Below, one piece after another: positions 1 to 7,173 of a DNA stretch of 22,656 nt (its first letter is position 1; each line of letters begins with the position of its first letter). The position numbers and the translations under genes are program-made. The stretch spans positions 1 to 22,656 of the forward strand of contig JASFTV010000012.1 in the NCBI GenBank assembly GCA_050050615.1, read 5' to 3'. This DNA comes from JASFTV01 sp050050615. Its GTDB lineage: Bacteria; Desulfobacterota; DSM-4660; Desulfatiglandales; HGW-15. The notes beneath the pieces are model-generated. The model was not told the DNA's origin. It made no database searches and was given only the letters and a program-made list of their open reading frames with translations.

Positions 1-73
1 CCCGCAGGGACGGGACAGGCAGGGCGGAGAGCCTCCCGGGAATCCCCATGGAAGTAGCTCCGTGGAATTGGCT

Positions 74-109
74 GCAAAGGTGCTCCGCCCGCCTTTGCTA
101 CCCCTTTTT
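74..109 (+). repeat. Hairpin followed by a T run, possible weak terminator
   Basis: A 7-bp perfect stem (GCAAAGG at 74-80 with CCTTTGC at 92-98) has an 11-nt loop and is followed by TACCCC and five T. It could terminate a plus-strand transcript entering from the left of the window. The T run starts six bases after the stem, which is poor for an intrinsic terminator. In minus-strand orientation there is no T run, so it is not an evident terminator for the acyl-CoA dehydrogenase gene. The rest of 1-202 shows no gene that I can support. Confidence 0.25.
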
Positions 110-202
110 CCATAACTGTTCCTCGATGCCCTTCGTTTTTTAAAAGAGACCCCCCTGGCTCGCACGAAGCACTGATTCGTTTTTGGACAAGAATGACCTG
201 AG

Positions 203-1354
203 CTACAATTTGCCCAGCAATGCGCTGGCTATGGTATTCTTCTGTATCTCCCGGGTACCCTCATAGATCTCCATAATTTTTGCATCTCTATAAAAACGTT
301 CCACGTCGTACTCAAGCATATAACCATAGCCGCCATGCATCTGGATTGCCTCGTCGGCCACTTCCACAGCGATCCGTCCGGCGTACATCTTAGCAATGGA
401 GGTCAGTTTGGGATCAATGTGGCCCTGGTCGTAATTCCAGGCTGCTTTGTAAACAATCAGCCTGGCCGTCTCTATCTTGGTAATCATATCCGCCAACTTA
501 TGTTGGGTGACTTGAAACTGGGCCAGTTTTTTGCCAAACTGCTCGCGTTGCTTAGAGTAGGCAAGGGCGCGATCAAAGGCCCCTTGGGCAATCCCAAGGG
601 CTTGAGCAGCGATCTCTATTCTGCTTTCGTCAAAGAACTCCAGGACCTGATAAAACCCCCTGTTTTCTTCACCGACCCGATGTGAGACAGGCACCCTGAC
701 ATTGTTGAACGAGAGCTCTCCAGTGGATGTCATCTTTATGCCCATCTTCTCACCCACATCGGCAGTGCTATATCCAGGCGTATCCCTCTCCACAAGAATA
801 ACGGACTGACCGCGATAGGTCGGTTTTGCACCCGGATCTGTTTGGCAGAGCAGCACAACGAAATTGCTGATGGTCCCATTGGTGATAAAGGTTTTCACCC
901 CGTTGATGACATACTCGTCCCCTTCTTTGACCGCAGTGGTGTTCATCAGGGTAATGTCGCTTCCGTGGTCAGGCTCCGTAAATCCCCCGCTACTCAGCGC
1001 GTCACCTTTTGTAATGGGGATCAGGTACTTTTCCTTCTGCTCCTCATTGCCAAAGCGCAGAACAATCTCTGATGCAAAGTCAGCAAGGCTGATCGCAATG
1101 CCGATACCCGAATCATGCCTACAGAACTCCTCAACAACAAGGGCATTCTCCAGGATGCCGTATTCCTGTCCGCCGTATTTTTCCGGATAATGAATGCCTA
1201 AAAACCCTAGATCGCATGACTTTTTCCATATCGCCCTTGGAAAGGTGTGCGTTCGTTCATGTTCAAGGGCGATCTCTTTATCAAATTCTCCCTTGGCAAA
1301 TTCTCTCGCTGCTTTTTGTATCTCTTCCTGTTCCTTGTTTAATCTAAAATCCAT
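203..1354 (-). CDS. Acyl-CoA dehydrogenase, short-chain type
   Basis: This is a 383-residue FAD-dependent acyl-CoA dehydrogenase, the usual length for the soluble family. It introduces the 2,3 double bond into an acyl-CoA and normally passes electrons to electron-transfer flavoprotein. The N-terminal helical domain opens with MDFRLNKEQEEI. The FAD/substrate signature GGFTEPDHGSD lies in the middle third. The C-terminal signature QMHGGYGY is followed by the catalytic base in IYEGTREIQ (Glu365). It is the last of three leftward genes and starts 12 nt after the enoyl-CoA hydratase stop, so it is almost certainly in that operon. The start is preceded only by a weak GGGG-type ribosome site. Family membership is firm. 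The chain length of the substrate cannot be read from the sequence; butyryl-CoA-like or 2-methylacyl-CoA substrates are both possible. Confidence 0.93.
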   Translation of the reverse strand: MDFRLNKEQEEIQKAAREFAKGEFDKEIALEHERTHTFPRAIWKKSCDLGFLGIHYPEKYGGQEYGILENALVVEEFCRHDSGIGIAISLADFASEIVLRFGNEEQKEKYLIPITKGDALSSGGFTEPDHGSDITLMNTTAVKEGDEYVINGVKTFITNGTISNFVVLLCQTDPGAKPTYRGQSVILVERDTPGYSTADVGEKMGIKMTSTGELSFNNVRVPVSHRVGEENRGFYQVLEFFDESRIEIAAQALGIAQGAFDRALAYSKQREQFGKKLAQFQVTQHKLADMITKIETARLIVYKAAWNYDQGHIDPKLTSIAKMYAGRIAVEVADEAIQMHGGYGYMLEYDVERFYRDAKIMEIYEGTREIQKNTIASALLGKL

Positions 1355-1366
1355 CTTTTGGCCCCA

Positions 1367-2155
1367 TCAAATGAGTTCGCCCTTAAATTCGGGTTTTCTT
1401 TTCTCCAAGAAGGCGGTCATTCCCTCCTTGGCATCGGGGCTTGCCATGCAAAGCCCGAATGTATCAACCTCCATGTGGCATCCCTTGCGCAGGTCCGCAT
1501 CATACCCGCGATCGATGCATTGCTTTACAGCCCTCAAAGAGACTTTTCCTTTTGAGGCAATAAGACTCGCCGTCTTCATGGTCTCTTCCCATAGCGTATC
1601 CTGAGAGAAGACTTTGTTTACCAGGCCAGCCCCTTGCGCTTCCTGGGCACTGATCATGACACCGCTCATACAGAGTTCCTTGGCCATGCCTTTGCCGACG
1701 AGCCGAGAAAGTCGCTGGGTTCCCCCAAAACCGGGTATGATCCCTAGATTTATCTCAGGCTGGCCAAATCTCGCATTCTCTGATGCATAGATGAAGTCGC
1801 AGGCCATGGCAATCTCGGTCCCCCCACCGAGGGCATATCCATTCACACAGGCAATCACCGGGATTGAGAGGTTTTCCAGGCGAAACATGAGATCGTGTCC
1901 TTGCTGCGACCATTTTCGTGCTTCAAGAGGAGAAAGGTCAGCCATGAACCCGATGTCTGCTCCTGCGACAAAGGCCTTTTCTCCCTCTCCCGTTAAGATC
2001 AGGACCCTGACGGTAAGATCCCTTTCTACCTCATCGAGGGCACTATGAATTTCAGCGATTACATCTGGATTGATGGCGTTCAATGCCTTCGGCCGGTTGA
2101 ACTTTATGATCGCCACATTTCCCTCTTTTTCACAGATAATATTCTCGTAAGCCAT
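1367..2155 (-). CDS. Enoyl-CoA hydratase (crotonase family)
   Basis: This 262-residue crotonase-fold protein hydrates 2-enoyl-CoA to 3-hydroxyacyl-CoA, the second step of beta-oxidation. The oxyanion-hole segments are visible as AFVAGADI and NGYALGGGTE. Both catalytic glutamates of true hydratases are present, Glu114 (GGGTE) and Glu134 (FGQPE), with the classical 20-residue spacing. This argues for a real hydratase rather than another crotonase-fold enzyme. I chose the ATG at 2155 because a GAGGAG site lies 6 nt upstream; a GTG one codon earlier (2158) is also possible. It lies 113 nt downstream of the thiolase gene and 12 nt upstream of the acyl-CoA dehydrogenase gene. No 3-hydroxyacyl-CoA dehydrogenase is in view, so the pathway is completed by a gene elsewhere. 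Confidence 0.93.
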   Translation of the reverse strand: MAYENIICEKEGNVAIIKFNRPKALNAINPDVIAEIHSALDEVERDLTVRVLILTGEGEKAFVAGADIGFMADLSPLEARKWSQQGHDLMFRLENLSIPVIACVNGYALGGGTEIAMACDFIYASENARFGQPEINLGIIPGFGGTQRLSRLVGKGMAKELCMSGVMISAQEAQGAGLVNKVFSQDTLWEETMKTASLIASKGKVSLRAVKQCIDRGYDADLRKGCHMEVDTFGLCMASPDAKEGMTAFLEKRKPEFKGELI

Positions 2156-2268
2156 CACTCACTCCTCTAATCCGCGATTGAGATGCGCTCCCCGGACAAT
2201 TGGTGAGCGCTCCCTTTATCGAAAAGATAATTCCCATGAAATCCGTTCTCAAAGCCTAAATCCCGGCC

Positions 2269-3552
2269 TTACACCCTTTCCAAAACGGTCGCCATGCCCT
2301 GGCCGCCACCAATGCAAAGCGTCGCCAGGCCAAGGGCCTGCTCCTTTCTCAACATCTCACCCACGAGGGTCAGAATGATGCGGGCCCCTGTACAACCGAT
2401 AGGATGGCCGATGGAGATACCGCTGCCAAGGAGGTTGGTCTTTTCAATGTCAAACTTTAGCTCTCTCATGCAGGCGATCGCCTGGGAAGCAAAGGCCTCG
2501 TTGAGTTCAATGACGCCAAAATCATCCACAGCGAGTTTTTCTCGATGCAGGATCTTTCTTACAGCCGGTATAGGGCCAGCGCCCATAAAGGCAGGGTCGA
2601 CGCCGCCTGATGCAAAGGCCCTTATCTTGACCAGTGGTTTGAGTCCGAACGCCTTCGTTTTTTGCTCGGACATGAGCAAAAGGGCTGCGGCAGCATCATT
2701 GATTCCTGATGCGTTTCCTGCGGTAACAGTCCCGTCCTTTTTGAAAGCCGGACGAAGCTTGGCCATCTTTTCAACGCTTGTATCCATAGGCCTCTCATCC
2801 GTGTCGAAAACAACGGGATCCCCTTTTCTTTGGGGGATGACAACCGGAACGATTTCCTCTTTGAAAAGGCCGTCAGTAATCGCCTGTCTTGCCCTCTGAT
2901 GGCTTAGAGCCCCAAGTTCATCCTGCTCTTGCCTGGATATTCCATAGTATTCCGCAATGTTTTCCGCGGTTATCCCCATATGATAGCCATAAAAGATCTC
3001 AAAAAGCCCGTCAAGAACCATCAGGTCGACGAGCTCTACATTGTTCATCCGAGCGCCCCACCGAGCGGCGGGGATTGCATAGGGAATGAGGCTCATGTTC
3101 TCCATCCCGCCGGCCAAGATAACATCAGCCTCCCCGGAACGGATCGCTTGCACGCCTAGAGCAACGGCCTTCATTCCTGAGGCGCAGACCTTGTTCACGG
3201 TAAAGGCATTTGCCTCCTTGGAGATACCCGCCCGGATCATGGCCTGTCTGGCCACGTTCTGACCTTGTCCAGCACCCACGACATTGCCCATGATCACTTC
3301 GTCGATCTGCAGGGGCTGGAGCGAATCCTCGTAACCATAGGCCTCTTTTTCCAGATCAACCATGCCTTTCCCTTTGAAAATATCCGGGGCAAACTGGGTC
3401 AGATCATCCGTCGCCACAGGTCTAACCCCAGCCTTTTTCAGTGTCTCTTTCAATACCAGCGCACCCAGTTGTACAACAGGCGTTGCCTTCAAGCTTCCGC
3501 CAAAAGTCCCTACAGGGGTTCTCGTACCAGAAACAATAACCACATCTCGCAT
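2269..3552 (-). CDS. Acetyl-CoA acetyltransferase (thiolase) with an extra N-terminal insert
   Basis: This is a 427-residue thiolase that cleaves 3-ketoacyl-CoA or condenses acetyl-CoA. The nucleophile is Cys123 in NKVCASGMKA. NEAFASQ, the His of GHPIGCTGAR and the Cys of LCIGGGQGMA complete the catalytic set. The start at 3552 has AAAGGAG-type spacing (AGGAG 7 nt upstream) and opens with the conserved MRDVVIVSGTRTPVG. An ATG 23 codons upstream (3621) has no ribosome site and adds a non-thiolase leader. The catalytic cysteine falls about 35 residues later than in ordinary thiolases (near 88-90) because of an acidic insert at roughly residues 46-82, between GVRP and IDEVIMGN. It is the first gene of the leftward operon. 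Biosynthetic versus degradative direction cannot be decided, though the neighbours favour degradation. Confidence 0.93.
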   Translation of the reverse strand: MRDVVIVSGTRTPVGTFGGSLKATPVVQLGALVLKETLKKAGVRPVATDDLTQFAPDIFKGKGMVDLEKEAYGYEDSLQPLQIDEVIMGNVVGAGQGQNVARQAMIRAGISKEANAFTVNKVCASGMKAVALGVQAIRSGEADVILAGGMENMSLIPYAIPAARWGARMNNVELVDLMVLDGLFEIFYGYHMGITAENIAEYYGISRQEQDELGALSHQRARQAITDGLFKEEIVPVVIPQRKGDPVVFDTDERPMDTSVEKMAKLRPAFKKDGTVTAGNASGINDAAAALLLMSEQKTKAFGLKPLVKIRAFASGGVDPAFMGAGPIPAVRKILHREKLAVDDFGVIELNEAFASQAIACMRELKFDIEKTNLLGSGISIGHPIGCTGARIILTLVGEMLRKEQALGLATLCIGGGQGMATVLERV

Positions 3553-3647
3553 AATCTCATCTCCTTTGCCTATGGTCAATGAACGTTGACCCCAACCATG
3601 GCCACTGCTTTTGTGGCGCATGCTACAATGGGAACCCTAGAAGTGGA

Positions 3648-3677
3648 ACTATATAAAGATACCTGTTTTCAAGTCAA
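3648..3677 (-). promoter_or_regulatory. Sigma-70-type promoter of the thiolase operon
   Basis: Read on the minus strand, TTGACT (3677-3672) and TATAGT (3653-3648) each match the -35/-10 consensus at five of six positions and are separated by 18 nt. Transcription would begin near 3641 and give a leader of about 90 nt to the chosen thiolase start. Confidence 0.6.
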
Positions 3678-3814
3678 GACATAAAAATCGAGCGAAGGTA
3701 CTCTGGGCTGCGGGCCCATAGCTTCTGACGGATTGAGCGGATCCGATGACGAAGGCAATCCTTTTCTGTAGAAATATCTCACCCATTACTTCCTCGAGCG
3801 CTCTTTTATTTTGC

Positions 3815-3842
3815 TTGACACGAATCGTACTTGCTCGCTAAT
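3815..3842 (+). promoter_or_regulatory. Sigma-70-type promoter of the aminotransferase/histidine kinase operon
   Basis: A perfect TTGACA (3815-3820) is followed after 16 nt by GCTAAT (3837-3842), which matches the -10 hexamer at four positions. The start would be near 3849, inside the adjacent palindrome. The -10 assignment is less certain than the -35. Confidence 0.5.
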
Positions 3843-3854
3843 TATACATGTATA
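3843..3854. repeat. 12-bp perfect palindrome, candidate operator
   Basis: TATACATGTATA is perfectly self-complementary and lies immediately downstream of the predicted -10, covering the probable start site. That is a classical repressor position. No regulator gene for it is visible in the window, so the operator role is inference from position. Confidence 0.4.
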
Positions 3855-3905
3855 GCTCGAGCAAAAACGGACAGCAAAAACGCCTCCCACAAAAGGAAAC
3901 CATAT

Positions 3906-5216
3906 ATGAATCCACTTGCAAAGGATTTGAACGAGATCATTCAAGCGGCCAATCCCCACATCTACGAGATGCTCTCTGAGGTGGGAAAAAATCTGTTTTT
4001 TCCGAAGGGCATTTTGAGCCAAGGTGCTGAAGCCAAAGAAAAGGCCCATAGATTCAACGCGACCATTGGCATGGCCACGGAAAAAGGCCGAACCATGAAC
4101 CTGCCTTGCGTTATGGGCCAGGTGAACAGGCTTGAGCCTGAGGAGGCCCTCACCTATGCGTCCTCCTTCGGAAGCTTGCCCCTTCGTGAGGCTTGGAAGG
4201 AGGCATTGATTGAGAAGAATCCTTCGCTGGCGGGCAGATATATCAGCCTGCCCGTGGTCACCAACGCTATCACGCATGGTCTGAGCGTGGTTTCAGATAT
4301 GTGGGTCGACCCGGGTGATACCATGATTCTTCCAGATAAGATGTGGGGAAACTATAATCTTATATTCTCCGTTCGCAGAGGGGCACGAATAACCCACTTT
4401 CCCCTGTTCCATGAAGAAGGGGGGTTCAACTTAAGAGGATTTGAAGATGGGCTTCGTTCTGAATCAGAAAAGGCCGACAAGCTGACTGTCATACTCAATT
4501 TTCCTAACAATCCGACGGGATATGCACCCACGCCCTTTGAAGGCGATAGAATCGCGGATATTCTGATCGATTTGGCACGGAACGGAACCAATGTTTTGGC
4601 CGTGGCGGATGACGCATATTTCGGGCTTTTCTATGAGGAAGATATCCTGAAAGAGTCCATCTTTTCGAGAATCGTCGACCGACATCCAAGACTGTTGGCC
4701 ATCAAACTGGACGCTGCAACAAAGGAAGACTATGTTTGGGGTCTCAGGGTCGGCTTTATCACCTATGGTGCATGCCTTGAGGATCATCACAATAGGGTCT
4801 ATCATGCACTGGAGCGAAAAACAGCTGGTGCCGTGAGAGGCTCCATCTCAAATGCGTCACATCTGAGTCAGTCCATCGTCCTTCATTCGATGAAGGCCCC
4901 GACTTACAAGACAGAAAAAGAAGAGAAGTTTCGGATCATGAAGGAACGGGCAGAGGAAGTGAAACGGGTATTAAACGACCCCAAATACCGTGAAGCTTGG
5001 GAAGTGTACCCTTTCAATTCGGGTTATTTCATGTGTCTGAAATTGAAGACTGTGGAAGCCGAACCTCTCAGGGTTCATCTCCTTGACAGATATGGGGTGG
5101 GCCTCATTTCCCTCGGGCAACACGATCTGCGCGTGGCCTTCTCATGCATCGAGAAGCAGGATCTTCAAGAACTCTTTGACACTGTGCTGCAGGGCACAAA
5201 AGATTTAGCATCCTAA
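3906..5216 (+). CDS. PLP-dependent aminotransferase, class I/II
   Basis: This 436-residue fold-type I aminotransferase transfers an amino group between an amino acid and a 2-oxo acid using pyridoxal phosphate. Diagnostic parts are NFPNNPTGY (substrate/cofactor loop), VADDAYFGLFY (Asp and Tyr that hold the pyridine ring), and Lys273 in DAATKEDYVWGLRVGF. In the last motif the Lys forms the Schiff base and the downstream Arg contacts the cofactor phosphate. I start at 3906 because AAGGA lies 8 nt upstream and the protein begins MNPLAKDL; the 25 codons upstream have no ribosome site and include the palindrome region. The substrate is not determinable; the family includes aromatic and aspartate-type enzymes. 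The gene is followed after 3 nt by a histidine kinase, so the two are co-transcribed. Confidence 0.88.
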   Translation: MNPLAKDLNEIIQAANPHIYEMLSEVGKNLFFPKGILSQGAEAKEKAHRFNATIGMATEKGRTMNLPCVMGQVNRLEPEEALTYASSFGSLPLREAWKEALIEKNPSLAGRYISLPVVTNAITHGLSVVSDMWVDPGDTMILPDKMWGNYNLIFSVRRGARITHFPLFHEEGGFNLRGFEDGLRSESEKADKLTVILNFPNNPTGYAPTPFEGDRIADILIDLARNGTNVLAVADDAYFGLFYEEDILKESIFSRIVDRHPRLLAIKLDAATKEDYVWGLRVGFITYGACLEDHHNRVYHALERKTAGAVRGSISNASHLSQSIVLHSMKAPTYKTEKEEKFRIMKERAEEVKRVLNDPKYREAWEVYPFNSGYFMCLKLKTVEAEPLRVHLLDRYGVGLISLGQHDLRVAFSCIEKQDLQELFDTVLQGTKDLAS

Positions 5217-5219
5217 AAC

Positions 5220-7082
5220 ATGTGGAAAACGGCCGAAAGAGTCATAAAGTCTATGCAAAAGGAGCCGTGGGCTCACGGATGTGGTGACAAAGATTTTTGG
5301 AAGAATCTCCGTGATCGGATTAATGGTTCTATCTTACCGGACTTTTTGACCGAGGTCGCAAACCGCGTGGACGAAATTATTGAAATCAATCCAGACCTCT
5401 CTGAACCAAAAATCTTTGCCATGGTTACCCGATATATGGTGGACTTCTTGGGAGCTCAGTCGGCATCTGTCAGGATTTACGATCCAAGCACGGAACAGAT
5501 GCTCTCTTACGGATCATATCCATCCGAAGAGGAGTCCCGAGCCACCTACATCCCTCTGGAAAATACCATTGCCGGAGAGGTCGTCAAGACACAACGCTCC
5601 TATCTTGTTCCCAACATCCTCAAAGAAGAGCTCTATCAGGATAAAAAAAGAATCGAGCAAAAAGGCGCTTATTCCATTATGGCTGTGCCCTTAGCCATCC
5701 CTCGCTTCTTCCCTCACGAGCGGGACACAGTGGGCGTCATCCAGATCTATTTCTCTGAAAAAGACCGCACTTTCAAGCCGCTGGAAATCCAGATGGCGGA
5801 ACTTATGGCTCGAAGGCTGAGCTATGTCGTCGCCCGTAGGAAAATTCTCTCCCTGTTCCGACTCAATGAGAAGAAGGAGGCAATCGTCCAACAGATCTTT
5901 TTGAAGCTGGGCGCCCGGGGTGGGGTAAAGATGAAAGAGGTTTTCAACCGGGTGATCCCAGAACTTGCAGACATCATTAATGTACAAAGCTGTGCGTTGT
6001 TTTCCATCTCAGAGGACCTGGAGCATGTCGTACTCGAAGCGGGATATCCCGATTACCCAGGGTATCATGGCATTGGAAAGCGCTTTCCCATAAGAAACGA
6101 GCCCGCTTTTGAGCTCGTATTGAGGCGACGAACTTATGACCAGACCTCACCTTATGAGGTGATCACCCCGTCTTACGTGCTCGTGATGGATCCGCAAAAA
6201 AGTGAGCATGTGTCCAAGAATTTGAGGCGTTTCGCAGCCGCCCACAATATCAATTCCATTCTCTATGTTCCCCTGACCGTAGACGAGGGGACCACGCACT
6301 TCATGACTTTCGATGCCCTGGACCAGCGGAAAAGGTATACAGACGGTGAAATTGAGATCTTTCTTTTCCTGGGTCGAGAGCTGATGAAGGCGCAGAGAAT
6401 GGAGGCCCTTGACGACATCCTCCATGATTTCAAGAACCCAGCCATTGCGACAGCAGGATTTGCCCGAAGGCTCAAGAGCCTCCTTTATCAGAAGGGTATG
6501 AGAAAGGATGATCCCACTATAAGAAGGTATCTTGATATCCTGCTGGAAGAGACGAGTCGCTTGCAAGAAATGGCCCTCAGCATATACCAAGTGGGCAAAG
6601 AGCAGATCGTGAATCTGACGGAGATAGCCAAATACCGATTCGAGATCAACAAAGAGGCGATCAAAGAAATGCTAAAGCAGAATGTGAGCCTTCAGGAAGG
6701 CCCTTTTCAAGATCCCCTCTTTGTGGAGTGTTATCCACTCCATATTGAACGCATCCTGGATAATCTCCTCAACAACGCGACCAAAGCCATACCCCTACGG
6801 GGAGGGACCCTGGCTCTTCGAACCTATGCGGATGGAAACTGGGCCTGCATCGAAATCAGCAATACGGGGCTCATCTCTGAGGAAGAAAGACTGAGGCTTT
6901 TGGAAGGGGAAGGCCCTGGTCGAGGGCTTTACATTACCCATCGTCTCATACGGTTGCTCAAAGGCAACGTCGACATAAAGGTCGGCATTAACACCACCAC
7001 CGTATTGGTGCAAATCCCCTCATATCTAAATGAGGGATCCAGAAAGCATAGAACAGATGGGGAATCAAAGGTCCTGCCTTGA
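5220..7082 (+). CDS. Soluble sensor histidine kinase with two GAF domains
   Basis: This is a 620-residue protein without an apparent signal peptide or membrane segment, so it probably acts in the cytoplasm. It has a short helical N-terminus, GAF-like domains at about residues 55-200 and 230-390, a dimerisation/phosphoacceptor helix and a C-terminal HATPase domain. The phosphoacceptor is His402 in LHDFKNPAIA. The N box is NNLLNNATKAI (Asn518/519), and GPGRGLYITHRLI is the G2 box. The G1 box reads ISNTGLIS, so the usual DxGxG aspartate is replaced by Asn and the second Gly is absent; this occurs in some active kinases but deserves note. It starts 3 nt after the aminotransferase stop. No response-regulator gene is adjacent, so its partner is unknown. 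The GAF ligands cannot be read from sequence. Confidence 0.88.
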   Translation: MWKTAERVIKSMQKEPWAHGCGDKDFWKNLRDRINGSILPDFLTEVANRVDEIIEINPDLSEPKIFAMVTRYMVDFLGAQSASVRIYDPSTEQMLSYGSYPSEEESRATYIPLENTIAGEVVKTQRSYLVPNILKEELYQDKKRIEQKGAYSIMAVPLAIPRFFPHERDTVGVIQIYFSEKDRTFKPLEIQMAELMARRLSYVVARRKILSLFRLNEKKEAIVQQIFLKLGARGGVKMKEVFNRVIPELADIINVQSCALFSISEDLEHVVLEAGYPDYPGYHGIGKRFPIRNEPAFELVLRRRTYDQTSPYEVITPSYVLVMDPQKSEHVSKNLRRFAAAHNINSILYVPLTVDEGTTHFMTFDALDQRKRYTDGEIEIFLFLGRELMKAQRMEALDDILHDFKNPAIATAGFARRLKSLLYQKGMRKDDPTIRRYLDILLEETSRLQEMALSIYQVGKEQIVNLTEIAKYRFEINKEAIKEMLKQNVSLQEGPFQDPLFVECYPLHIERILDNLLNNATKAIPLRGGTLALRTYADGNWACIEISNTGLISEEERLRLLEGEGPGRGLYITHRLIRLLKGNVDIKVGINTTTVLVQIPSYLNEGSRKHRTDGESKVLP

Positions 7083-7173
7083 TCGTCTGTCCCGGCCCAG
7101 TGCAAGGAGATCCTTCGGTCGTTTCAGTCCCTGGCAATGGCATTACGATACAGTCTCTATGGGCCCGGAGTTT

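Larger units (their letters stand above)
3553..3905. other. Divergent intergenic region with two promoters
   Basis: These 353 nt separate the leftward thiolase operon from the rightward aminotransferase operon. They hold a minus-strand promoter (3648-3677), a plus-strand promoter (3815-3842) and a palindrome (3843-3854). I see no gene here. The ATGs at 3621 (minus) and 3831 (plus) that would lengthen the flanking proteins lack ribosome sites. Confidence 0.7.

Noticed and set aside
3553..3621. Longer thiolase starting at 3621
   Set aside because: There is no ribosome site, the extra 23 residues are not thiolase-like, and the ATG at 3552 has an excellent AGGAG site.
3831..3905. Longer aminotransferase starting at 3831
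   Set aside because: That start would lie upstream of the predicted transcription start and has no ribosome site.
3786..4277. A 163-codon minus-strand frame over the aminotransferase start
   Set aside because: It is antisense to a firm gene and its promoter region, with no recognisable domain.
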